Part shown: positions 36,900-50,500 of the stretch, in pieces | Layout of the letters: each line of letters opens with the position of its first letter | Position numbering within the stretch: position 1 is the first letter of the stretch | Assembly (NCBI GenBank): GCA_037893225.1 | Contig: JAZGUH010000224.1 | Location: 496,001-560,000 of the forward strand | Direction: 5' to 3' | DNA: 64,000 bases | Source: Hippasteria phrygiana | Taxonomy: Eukaryota > Echinodermata > Asteroidea > Valvatida > Goniasteridae | Made by a program: the position numbers and the translations under genes | Notes under the pieces: model-generated | Database searches by the model: none | What the model was told of the DNA's origin: nothing | The model's input: the letters and a program-made list of their open reading frames with translations, nothing else

Positions 36900-39800
36900 A
36901 TTACTGTATTTGGTTGATATTTCATGCAATTATGAATGAGTAAAGCAATTCCATACCCCAGGGAATTTGACATGCATGGAGCAATAAATAGACGGTAACA
37001 TGTACACAGATGTTGGCCGGAAAGAAAATAAACATTGCGAGGTTTGAATTTTCTCCACAAGTTTTAACTCTAGGAAGCCGCCGATGATTACAACATGTAG
37101 CGCCAGATCTAAGCTATCCATACATGCAAAATTACTGTATTTGGTTGATATTTCATGCAATTATGAATGAGTAAAGCAAGTCCATACCCCAGGGAATTTG
37201 ACATGCATGGAGCAATAAATAGACGGTAACATGTACACAGATGTTGGCCGGAAAGAAAATAAACATTGCGAGGTTTGAATTTTCTCCACAAGTTTTAACT
37301 CTAGGAAGCCGCCGATGATTGCAACATGTAGCGCCAGATCTAAGCTATCCATACATGTCAAAATTACTGCATTTGGTTGATATTTCATGCAATTATGAAT
37401 GAGTAAAGCAAGTCCATACCCCAGGGAATTTGACATGCATGGAGCAATAAATAGACGGTAACATGTACACAGATGTTGGCCGGAAAGAAAATAAACATTG
37501 CGAGGTTTGAATTTTCTCCACAATTTTTATCTCTAGGAAGCCGCCGATGATTGCAACATGTAGCGCCAGATCTAAGCTATCCATACATGTCAAAATTACT
37601 GCATTTGGTTGATATTTCATGCAATTATGAATGAATAAAGCAAGTCCATACCCCAGGGAATTTGACATGCATGGAGCAATAAATAGACGGTAATATGCAC
37701 ACAGATGTTGGCCGGAAAGAAAATAAACGTTGCGAGGTTTGAATTTTCTCCACAAGTTTTAACTCTAAGAAGCCGCCGATATGATTGCAACATGTAGCGC
37801 CAGATCTAAGCTATCCATACATGTCAAAATTACTGCATTTGGTTGATATTTCATGCAATTATGAATGAATAAAGCAAGTCCATACCCCAGGGAATTTGAC
37901 GTGCATGGAGCAATAAATAGACGGTAATATGCACACAGATGTTGGCCGGAAAGAAAATAAACATTGCGAGGTTTGAATTTTCTCCACAAGTTTTAACTCT
38001 AGGAAGCCGCCGATGATTGCAACATGTAGCGCCAGATCTAAGCTATCCATACATGTCAAAATTACTGCATTTGGTTGATATTTCATGCAATTATGAATGA
38101 GTAAAGCAAGTCCATACCCCAGGGAATTTGACATGCATGGAGCAATAAATAGACGGTAACATGTACACAGATGTTGGCCGGAAAGAAAATAAACATTGCG
38201 AGGTTTGAATTTTCTCCACAAGTTTTAACTCTAGGAAGCCGCCGATGATTGCAACATGTAGCGCCAGATCTAAGCTATCCATACATGCAAAATTACTGCA
38301 TTTGGTTTATATTTCATGCAATTATGAATGAGTAATGCAAGTCCATACCCCAGGGAATTTGACATGCATGGAGCAATAAATAGACGGTAACATGTACACA
38401 GATGTTGGCCGGAAAGAAAATAAACATTGCGAGGTTTGAATTTTCTCCACAAGTTTTAACTCTAGGAAGCCGCCGATGATTGCTACATGTAGCGCCAGAT
38501 CTAAGCTATCCATACATGTCAAAATTACTGTATTTGGTTGATATTTCATGCAATTATGAATGAGTAGAGCAAGTCCATACCCCAGGGAATTTGACATGCA
38601 TGGAGCAATAAATAGAAGGTAATATGCACACAGATGTTGGCCGGAAAGAAAATAAACATTGCGAGGTTTGAATTTTCTCCACAAGTTTTAACTCTAGGAA
38701 GCCGCCGATGATTGCAACATGTAGCGCCAGATCTAAGCTATCCATACATGTCAAAATTACTGCATTTGGTTGATATTTCATGCAATTATGAATGAATAAA
38801 GCAAGTCCATACCCCAGGGAATTTGACGTGCATGGAGCAATAAATAGACGGTAATATGCACACAGATGTTGGCCGGAAAGAAAATAAACATTGCGAGGTT
38901 TGAATTTTCTCCACAAGTTTTAACTCTAGGAAGCCGCCGATGATTGCAACATGTAGCGCCAGATCTAAGCTATCCATACATGTCAAAATTACTGCATTTG
39001 GTTGATATTTCATGCAATTATGAATGAATAAAGCAAGTCCATACCCCAGGGAATTTGACGTGCATGGAGCAATAAATAGACGGTAATATGCACACAGATG
39101 TTGGCCGGAAAGAAAATAAACATTGCGAGGTTTGAATTTTCTCCACAAGTTTTAACTCTAGGAAGCCGCCGATGATTGCAACATGTAGCGCCAGATCTAA
39201 GCTATCCATACATGTCAAAATTACTGTATTTGGTTGATATTTCATGCAATTATGAATGAGTAGAGCAAGTCCATACCCCAGGGAATTTGACAGTCATGGA
39301 GCAATAAATAGAAGGTAATATGCACACAGATGTTGGCCGGAAAGAAAATAAACATTGCGAGGTTTGAATTTTCTCCACAAGTTTTAACTCTAGGAAGCCG
39401 CCGATGATTGCAACATGTAGCGCCAGATCTAAGCTATCCATACATGTCAAAATTACTGCATTTGGTTGATATTTCATGCAATTATGAATGAGTAAAGCAA
39501 GTCCATACCCCAGGGAATTTGACATGCATGGAGCAATAAATAGACGGTAATATGTACACAGATGTTGGCCGGAAAGAAAATAAACATTGCGAGGTTTGAA
39601 TTTTCTCCACAAGTTTTAACTCTAAGAAGCCGCCGATGATTGCAACATGTAGCGCCAGATCTAAGCTATCCATACATGTCAAAATTACTGTATTTGGTTT
39701 ATATTTCATGCAATTATGAATGAGTAAAGCAAGTCCATACCCCAGGGAATTTGACATGCATGGAGCAATAAATAGACGGTAATATGTACACAGATGTTGG

Positions 39801-42200
39801 CCGGAAAGAAAATAAACATTGCGAGGTTTGAATTTTCTCCACAAGTTTTAACTCTAGGAAGCCGCCGATGATTGCTACATGTAGCGCCAGATCTAAGCTA
39901 TCCATACATGTCAAAATTACTGTATTTGGTTGATATTTCATGCAATTATGAATGAGTAGAGCAAGTCCATACCCCAGGGAATTTGACATGCATGGAGCAA
40001 TAAATAGACGGTAACATGTACACAGATGTTGGCCGGAAAGAAAATAAACATTGCGAGGTTTGAATTTTCTCCACAAGTTTTAACTCTAAGAAGCCGCCGA
40101 TGATTGCAACATGTAGCGCCAGATCTAAGCTATCCATACATGTCAAAATTACTGCATTTGGTTGATATTTCATGCAATTATGAATGAATAAAGCAAGTCC
40201 ATACCCAAGAGAATTTGACGTGCATGGAGCAATAAATAGACGGTAATATGCACACAGATGTTGGCCGGAAAGAAAATAAACATTGCGAGGTTTGAATTTT
40301 CTCCACAAGTTTTAACTCTAGGAAGCCGCGGATGATTGCAACATGTAGCGCCAGATCTAAGCTATCCATACATGTCAAAATTACTGTATTTGGTTGATAT
40401 TTCATGCAATTATGAATGAGTAGAGCAAGTCCATACCCCAGGGAATTTGACAGTCATGGAGCAATAAATAGAAGGTAATATGCACACAGATGTTGGCCGG
40501 AAAGAAAATAAACATTGCGAGGTTTGAATTTTCTCCACAAGTTTTAACTCTAGGAAGCCGCCGATGATTGCAACATGTAGCGCCAGATCTAAGCTATCCA
40601 TACATGTCAAAATTACTGCATTTGGTTGATATTTCATGCAATTATGAATGAGTAAAGCAAGTCCATACCCCAGGGAATTTGACATGCATGGAGCAATAAA
40701 TAGACGGTAATATGTACACAGATGTTGGCCGGAAAGAAAATAAACATTGCGAGGTTTGAATTTTCTCCACAAGTTTTAACTCTAAGAAGCCGCCGATGAT
40801 TGCAACATGTAGCGCCAGATCTAAGCTATCCATACACGTCAAAATTACTGTATTTGGTTTATATTTCATGCAATTATGAATGCGTAAAGCAAGTCCATAC
40901 CCCAGGGAATTTGACATGCATGGAGCAATAAATAGACGGTAACATGTACACAGATGTTGGCCGGAAAGAAAATAAACATTGCGAGGTTTGAATTTTCTCC
41001 ACAAGTTTTAACTCTAGGAAGCCGCCGATGATTGCAACATGTAGCGCCAGATCTAAGCTATCCATACATGTCAAAATTACTGTATTTGGTTTATATTTCA
41101 TGCAATTATGAATGAGTAAAGCAAGTCCATACCCCAGGGAATTTGACATGCATGGAGCAATAAATAGACGGTAATATGTACACAGATGTTGGCCGGAAAG
41201 AAAATAAACATTGCGAGGTTTGAATTTTCTCCACAAGTTTTAACTCTAAGAAGCCGCCGATGATTGCAACATGTAGCGCCAGATCTAAGCTATCCATACA
41301 CGTCAAAATTACTGTATTTGGTTTATATTTCATGCAATTATGAATGCGTAAAGCAAGTCCATACCCCAGGGAATTTGACATGCATGGAGCAATAAATAGA
41401 CGGTAACATGTACACAGATGTTGGCCGGAAAGAAAATAAACATTGCGAGGTTTGAATTTTCTCCACAAGTTTTAACTCTAGGAAGCCGCCGATGATTGCA
41501 ACATGTAGCGCCAGATCTAAGCTATCCATACATGTCAAAATTACTGTATTTGGTTGATATTTCATGCAATTATGAAGAGTAAAGCAAGTCCATACCCCAG
41601 GGAATTTGACATGCATGGAGCAATAAATAGACGGTAATATGTACACAGATGTTGGCCGGAAAGAAAATAAACATTGCGAGGTTTGAATTTTCTCCACAAG
41701 TTTTAACTCTAGGAAGCCGCCGATGATTGCAACATGTAGCGCCAGATCTAAGCTATCCATACATGTCAAAATTACTGTATTTGGTTGATATTTCATGCAA
41801 TTATGAATGAGTAAAGCAAGTCATACCCCAGGGAATTTGACATGCATGGAGCAATAAATAGACGGTAATATGTACACAGATGTTGGCCGGAAAGAAAATA
41901 AACATTGCGAGGTTTGAATTTTCTCCACAAGTTTTAACTCTAAGAAGCCGCCGATGATTGCAACATGTAGCGCCAGATCTAAGCTATCCACACATGTCAA
42001 AATTACTGCATTTGGTTGATATTTCATGCAATTATGAATGAGTAAAGCAAGTCCATACCCCAGGGAATTTGACATGCATGGAGCAATAAATAGACGGTAA
42101 CATGTACACAGATGTTGGCCGGAAAGAAAATAAACATTGCGAGGTTTGAATTTTCTCCACAAGTTTTAACTCTAAGAAGCCGCCGATGATTGCAACATGT
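36900..42200. repeat. 23-monomer block (5.33 kb), first copy of a tandem duplication
   Basis: The block repeats at 42.2-47.5 kb with a constant offset of 5334 bp. Shared rare markers include AAACGTTGCG (37727 and 43061), GAGTAATGC (38335 and 43669), GAAGCCGCGGATG (40326 and 45660), CATACACGTC (40834 and 46168) and the one-base deletion TATGAAGAGT (41572 and 46906). Its left third also matches 24.2-25.9 kb at offset 13437. Confidence 0.85.
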
Positions 42201-45200
42201 AGCGCCAGATCTAAGCTATCCATACATGTCAAAATTACTGTATTTGGTTGATATTTCATGCAATTATGAATGAGTAAAGCAATTCCATACCCCAGGGAAT
42301 TTGACATGCATGGAGCAATAAATAGACGGTAACATGTACACAGATGTTGGCCGGAAAGAAAATAAACATTGCGAGGTTTGAATTTTCTCCACAAGTTTTA
42401 ACTCTAGGAAGCCGCCGATGATTACAACATGTAGCGCCAGATCTAAGCTATCCATACATGCAAAATTACTGTATTTGGTTGATATTTCATGCAATTATGA
42501 ATGAGTAAAGCAAGTCCATACCCCAGGGAATTTGACATGCATGGAGCAATAAATAGACGGTAACATGTACACAGATGTTGGCCGGAAAGAAAATAAACAT
42601 TGCGAGGTTTGAATTTTCTCCACAAGTTTTAACTCTAGGAAGCCGCCGATGATTGCAACATGTAGCGCCAGATCTAAGCTATCCATACATGTCAAAATTA
42701 CTGCATTTGGTTGATATTTCATGCAATTATGAATGAGTAAAGCAAGTCCATACCCCAGGGAATTTGACATGCATGGAGCAATAAATAGACGGTAACATGT
42801 ACACAGATGTTGGCCGGAAAGAAAATAAACATTGCGAGGTTTGAATTTTCTCCACAATTTTTATCTCTAGGAAGCCGCCGATGATTGCAACATGTAGCGC
42901 CAGATCTAAGCTATCCATACATGTCAAAATTACTGCATTTGGTTGATATTTCATGCAATTATGAATGAATAAAGCAAGTCCATACCCCAGGGAATTTGAC
43001 ATGCATGGAGCAATAAATAGACGGTAATATGCACACAGATGTTGGCCGGAAAGAAAATAAACGTTGCGAGGTTTGAATTTTCTCCACAAGTTTTAACTCT
43101 AAGAAGCCGCCGATATGATTGCAACATGTAGCGCCAGATCTAAGCTATCCATACATGTCAAAATTACTGCATTTGGTTGATATTTCATGCAATTATGAAT
43201 GAATAAAGCAAGTCCATACCCCAGGGAATTTGACGTGCATGGAGCAATAAATAGACGGTAATATGCACACAGATGTTGGCCGGAAAGAAAATAAACATTG
43301 CGAGGTTTGAATTTTCTCCACAAGTTTTAACTCTAGGAAGCCGCCGATGATTGCAACATGTAGCGCCAGATCTAAGCTATCCATACATGTCAAAATTACT
43401 GCATTTGGTTGATATTTCATGCAATTATGAATGAGTAAAGCAAGTCCATACCCCAGGGAATTTGACATGCATGGAGCAATAAATAGACGGTAACATGTAC
43501 ACAGATGTTGGCCGGAAAGAAAATAAACATTGCGAGGTTTGAATTTTCTCCACAAGTTTTAACTCTAGGAAGCCGCCGATGATTGCAACATGTAGCGCCA
43601 GATCTAAGCTATCCATACATGCAAAATTACTGCATTTGGTTTATATTTCATGCAATTATGAATGAGTAATGCAAGTCCATACCCCAGGGAATTTGACATG
43701 CATGGAGCAATAAATAGACGGTAACATGTACACAGATGTTGGCCGGAAAGAAAATAAACATTGCGAGGTTTGAATTTTCTCCACAAGTTTTAACTCTAGG
43801 AAGCCGCCGATGATTGCTACATGTAGCGCCAGATCTAAGCTATCCATACATGTCAAAATTACTGTATTTGGTTGATATTTCATGCAATTATGAATGAGTA
43901 GAGCAAGTCCATACCCCAGGGAATTTGACATGCATGGAGCAATAAATAGAAGGTAATATGCACACAGATGTTGGCCGGAAAGAAAATAAACATTGCGAGG
44001 TTTGAATTTTCTCCACAAGTTTTAACTCTAGGAAGCCGCCGATGATTGCAACATGTAGCGCCAGATCTAAGCTATCCATACATGTCAAAATTACTGCATT
44101 TGGTTGATATTTCATGCAATTATGAATGAATAAAGCAAGTCCATACCCCAGGGAATTTGACGTGCATGGAGCAATAAATAGACGGTAATATGCACACAGA
44201 TGTTGGCCGGAAAGAAAATAAACATTGCGAGGTTTGAATTTTCTCCACAAGTTTTAACTCTAGGAAGCCGCCGATGATTGCAACATGTAGCGCCAGATCT
44301 AAGCTATCCATACATGTCAAAATTACTGCATTTGGTTGATATTTCATGCAATTATGAATGAATAAAGCAAGTCCATACCCCAGGGAATTTGACGTGCATG
44401 GAGCAATAAATAGACGGTAATATGCACACAGATGTTGGCCGGAAAGAAAATAAACATTGCGAGGTTTGAATTTTCTCCACAAGTTTTAACTCTAGGAAGC
44501 CGCCGATGATTGCAACATGTAGCGCCAGATCTAAGCTATCCATACATGTCAAAATTACTGTATTTGGTTGATATTTCATGCAATTATGAATGAGTAGAGC
44601 AAGTCCATACCCCAGGGAATTTGACAGTCATGGAGCAATAAATAGAAGGTAATATGCACACAGATGTTGGCCGGAAAGAAAATAAACATTGCGAGGTTTG
44701 AATTTTCTCCACAAGTTTTAACTCTAGGAAGCCGCCGATGATTGCAACATGTAGCGCCAGATCTAAGCTATCCATACATGTCAAAATTACTGCATTTGGT
44801 TGATATTTCATGCAATTATGAATGAGTAAAGCAAGTCCATACCCCAGGGAATTTGACATGCATGGAGCAATAAATAGACGGTAATATGTACACAGATGTT
44901 GGCCGGAAAGAAAATAAACATTGCGAGGTTTGAATTTTCTCCACAAGTTTTAACTCTAAGAAGCCGCCGATGATTGCAACATGTAGCGCCAGATCTAAGC
45001 TATCCATACATGTCAAAATTACTGTATTTGGTTTATATTTCATGCAATTATGAATGAGTAAAGCAAGTCCATACCCCAGGGAATTTGACATGCATGGAGC
45101 AATAAATAGACGGTAATAAGTACACAGATGTTGGCCGGAAAGAAAATAAACATTGCGAGGTTTGAATTTTCTCCACAAGTTTTAACTCTAGGAAGCCGCC

Positions 45201-47530
45201 GATGATTGCTACATGTAGCGCCAGATCTAAGCTATCCATACATGTCAAAATTACTGTATTTGGTTGATATTTCATGCAATTATGAATGAGTAGAGCAAGT
45301 CCATACCCCAGGGAATTTGACATGCATGGAGCAATAAATAGACGGTAACATGTACACAGATGTTGGCCGGAAAGAAAATAAACATTGCGAGGTTTGAATT
45401 TTCTCCACAAGTTTTAACTCTAAGAAGCCGCCGATGATTGCAACATGTAGCGCCAGATCTAAGCTATCCATACATGTCAAAATTACTGCATTTGGTTGAT
45501 ATTTCATGCAATTATGAATGAATAAAGCAAGTCCATACCCAAGAGAATTTGACGTGCATGGAGCAATAAATAGACGGTAATATGCACACAGATGTTGGCC
45601 GGAAAGAAAATAAACATTGCGAGGTTTGAATTTTCTCCACAAGTTTTAACTCTAGGAAGCCGCGGATGATTGCAACATGTAGCGCCAGATCTAAGCTATC
45701 CATACATGTCAAAATTACTGTATTTGGTTGATATTTCATGCAATTATGAATGAGTAGAGCAAGTCCATACCCCAGGGAATTTGACAGTCATGGAGCAATA
45801 AATAGAAGGTAATATGCACACAGATGTTGGCCGGAAAGAAAATAAACATTGCGAGGTTTGAATTTTCTCCACAAGTTTTAACTCTAGGAAGCCGCCGATG
45901 ATTGCAACATGTAGCGCCAGATCTAAGCTATCCATACATGTCAAAATTACTGCATTTGGTTGATATTTCATGCAATTATGAATGAGTAAAGCAAGTCCAT
46001 ACCCCAGGGAATTTGACATGCATGGAGCAATAAATAGACGGTAATATGTACACAGATGTTGGCCGGAAAGAAAATAAACATTGCGAGGTTTGAATTTTCT
46101 CCACAAGTTTTAACTCTAAGAAGCCGCCGATGATTGCAACATGTAGCGCCAGATCTAAGCTATCCATACACGTCAAAATTACTGTATTTGGTTTATATTT
46201 CATGCAATTATGAATGCGTAAAGCAAGTCCATACCCCAGGGAATTTGACATGCATGGAGCAATAAATAGACGGTAACATGTACACAGATGTTGGCCGGAA
46301 AGAAAATAAACATTGCGAGGTTTGAATTTTCTCCACAAGTTTTAACTCTAGGAAGCCGCCGATGATTGCAACATGTAGCGCCAGATCTAAGCTATCCATA
46401 CATGTCAAAATTACTGTATTTGGTTGATATTTCATGCAATTATGAATGAGTAAAGCAAGTCCATACCCCAGGGAATTTGACATGCATGGAGCAATAAATA
46501 GACGGTAATATGTACACAGATGTTGGCCGGAAAGAAAATAAACATTGCGAGGTTTGAATTTTCTCCACAAGTTTTAACTCTAAGAAGCCGCCGATGATTG
46601 CAACATGTAGCGCCAGATCTAAGCTATCCATACACGTCAAAATTACTGTATTTGGTTTATATTTCATGCAATTATGAATGCGTAAAGCAAGTCCATACCC
46701 CAGGGAATTTGACATGCATGGAGCAATAAATAGACGGTAACATGTACACAGATGTTGGCCGGAAAGAAAATAAACATTGCGAGGTTTGAATTTTCTCCAC
46801 AAGTTTTAACTCTAGGAAGCCGCCGATGATTGCAACATGTAGCGCCAGATCTAAGCTATCCATACATGTCAAAATTACTGTATTTGGTTGATATTTCATG
46901 CAATTATGAAGAGTAAAGCAAGTCCATACCCCAGGGAATTTGACATGCATGGAGCAATAAATAGACGGTAATATGTACACAGATGTTGGCCGGAAAGAAA
47001 ATAAACATTGCGAGGTTTGAATTTTCTCCACAAGTTTTAACTCTAGGAAGCCGCCGATGATTGCAACATGTAGCGCCAGATCTAAGCTATCCATACATGT
47101 CAAAATTACTGTATTTGGTTGATATTTCATGCAATTATGAATGAGTAAAGCAAGTCATACCCCAGGGAATTTGACATGCATGGAGCAATAAATAGACGGT
47201 AATATGTACACAGATGTTGGCCGGAAAGAAAATAAACATTGCGAGGTTTGAATTTTCTCCACAAGTTTTAACTCTAAGAAGCCGCCGATGATTGCAACAT
47301 GTAGCGCCAGATCTAAGCTATCCACACATGTCAAAATTACTGCATTTGGTTGATATTTCATGCAATTATGAATGAGTAAAGCAAGTCCATACCCCAGGGA
47401 ATTTGACATGCATGGAGCAATAAATAGACGGTAACATGTACACAGATGTTGGCCGGAAAGAAAATAAACATTGCGAGGTTTGAATTTTCTCCACAAGTTT
47501 TAACTCTAAGAAGCCGCCGATGATTGCAAC
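42200..47530. repeat. 23-monomer block (5.33 kb), second copy
   Basis: This is the duplicate of 36.9-42.2 kb. It ends near 47.6 kb, where a GCAATTCC monomer in the first copy is matched by a GCAAGTCC monomer here. Only isolated differences were noticed, for example TAATAAGTACAC near 45115. Confidence 0.85.
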
Positions 47531-50500
47531 ATGTAGCGCCAGATCTAAGCTATCCATACATGTCAAAATTACTGCATTTGGTTGATATTTCATGCAATTA
47601 TGAATGAGTAAAGCAAGTCCATACCCCAGGGAATTTGACATGCATGGAGCAATAAATAGACGGTAACATGTACACAGATGTTGGCCGGAAAGAAAATAAA
47701 CATTGCGAGGTTTGAATTTTCTCCACAAGTTTTAACTCTAGGAAGCCGCCGATGATTGCAACATGTAGCGCCAGATCTAAGCTATCCATACATGTCAAAA
47801 TTACTGTATTTGGTTGATATTTCATGCAATTATGAATGAGTAAAGCAAGTCCATACCCAAGGGAATTTGACATGCATGGAGCAATAAATAGACGGTAACA
47901 TGTACACAGATGTTGGCCGGAAAGAAAATAAACATTGCGAGGTTTGAATTTTCTCCACAAGTTTTAACTCTAGGAAGCCGCCGATGATTGCACCATGTAG
48001 CGCCAGATCTAAGCTATCCATACATGTCAAAATTACTGTATTTGGTTGATATTTCATGCAATTATGAATGAGTAAAGCAAGTCCATACCCCAGGGAATTT
48101 GACATGCATGGAGCAATAAATAGACGGTAATATGTACACAGATGTTGGCCGGAAAGAAAATAAACATTGCGAGGTTTGAATTTTCTCCACAAGTTTTAAC
48201 TCTAGGAAGCCGCCGATGATTGCAACATGTAGCGCCAGATCTAAGCTATCCATACATGTCAAAATTACTGTATTTGGTTTATATTTCATGCAATTATGAA
48301 TGAGTAAAGCAAGTCATACCCCAGGGAATTTGACATGCATGGAGCAATAAATAGACGGTAATATGTACACAGATGTTGGCCGGAAAGAAAATAAACATTG
48401 CGAGGTTTGAATTTTCTCCACAAGTTTTAACTCTAAGAAGCCGCCGATGATTGCAACATGTAGCGCCAGATCTAAGCTATCCATACATGTCAAAATTACT
48501 GCATTTGGTTGATATTTCATGCAATTATGAATGAGTAAAGCAAGTCCATACCCCAGGGAATTTGACATGCATGGAGCAATAAATAGACGGTAACATGTAC
48601 ACAGATGTTGGCCGGAAAGAAAATAAACATTGCGAGGTTTGAATTTTCTCCACAATTTTTATCTCTAGGAAGCCGCCGATGATTGCTACATGTTGCGCCA
48701 GATCTAAGCTATCCATACATGTCAAAATTACTGTATTTGGTTGATATTTCATGCAATTATGAATGAGTAAAGCAAGTCATACCCCAGGGAATTTGACATG
48801 CATGGAGCAATAAATAGACGGTAATATGTACACAGATGTTGGCCGGAAAGAAAATAAACATTGCGAGGTTTGAATTTTCTCCACAAGTTTTAACTCTAAG
48901 AAGCCGCCGATGATTGCAACATGTAGCGCCAGATCTAAGCTATCCATACATGTCAAAATTACTGCATTTGGTTGATATTTCATGCAATTATGAATGAATA
49001 AAGCAAGTCCATACCCCAGGGAATTTGACGTGCATGGAGCAATAAATAGACGGTAATATGCACACAGATGTTGGCCGGAAAGAAAATAAACATTGCGAGG
49101 TTTGAATTTTCTCCACAAGTTTTAACTCTAGGAAGCCGCCGATGATTGCAACATGTAGCGCCAGATCTAAGCTATCCATACATGTCAAAATTACTGTATT
49201 TGGTTGATATTTCATGCAATTATGAATGAGTAGAGCAAGTCCATACCCCAGGGAATTTGACAGTCATGGAGCAATAAATAGAAGGTAATATGCACACAGA
49301 TGTTGGCCGGAAAGAAAATAAACATTGCGAGGTTTGAATTTTCTCCACAAGTTTTAACTCTAGGAAGCCGCCGATGATTGCAACATGTAGCGCCAGATCT
49401 AAGCTATCCATACATGTCAAAATTACTGCATTTGGTTGATATTTCATGCAATTATGAATGAGTAAAGCAAGTCCATACCCCAGGGAATTTGACATGCATG
49501 GAGCAATAAATAGACGGTAATATGTACACAGATGTTGGCCGGAAAGAAAATAAACATTGCGAGGTTTGAATTTTCTCCACAAGTTTTAACTCTAAGAAGC
49601 CGCCGATGATTGCAACATGTAGCGCCAGATCTAAGCTATCCATACATGTCAAAATTACTGTATTTGGTTGATATTTCATGCAATTATGAATGAGTAAAGC
49701 AAGTCATACCCCAGGGAATTTGACATGCATGGAGCAATAAATAGACGGTAATATGTACACAGATGTTGGCCGGAAAGAAAATAAACATTGCGAGGTTTGA
49801 ATTTTCTCCACAAGTTTTAACTCTAGGAAGCCGCCGATGATTGCAACATGTAGCGCCAGATCTAAGCTATCCATACATGTCAAAATTACTGTATTTGGTT
49901 GATATTTCATGCAATTATGAATGAGTAGAGCAAGTCCATACCCCAGGGAATTTGACAGTCATGGAGCAATAAATAGAAGGTAATATGCACACAGATGTTG
50001 GCCGGAAAGAAAATAAACATTGCGAGGTTTGAATTTTCTCCACAAGTTTTAACTCTAGGAAGCCGCCGATGGTTGCAACATGTAGCGCCAGATCTAAGCT
50101 ATCCATACATGTCAAAATTACCGCATTTGGTTGATATTTCATGCAATTATGAATGAGTAAAGCAAGTCCATACCCCAGGGAATTTGACATGCATGGAGCA
50201 ATAAATAGACGGTAATATGTACACAGATGTTGGCCGGAAAGAAAATAAACATTGCGAGGTTTGAATTTTCTCCACAAGTTTTAACTCTAAGAAGCCGCCG
50301 ATGATTGCAACATGTAGCGCCAGATCTAAGCTATCCATACATGTCAAAATTACTGTATTTGGTTGATATTTCATGCAATTATGAATGAGTAAAGCAAGTC
50401 CATACCCCAGGGAATTTGACATGCATGGAGCAATAAATAGACGGTAACATGTACACAGATGTTGGCCGGAAAGAAAATAAACATTGCGAGGTTTGAATTT

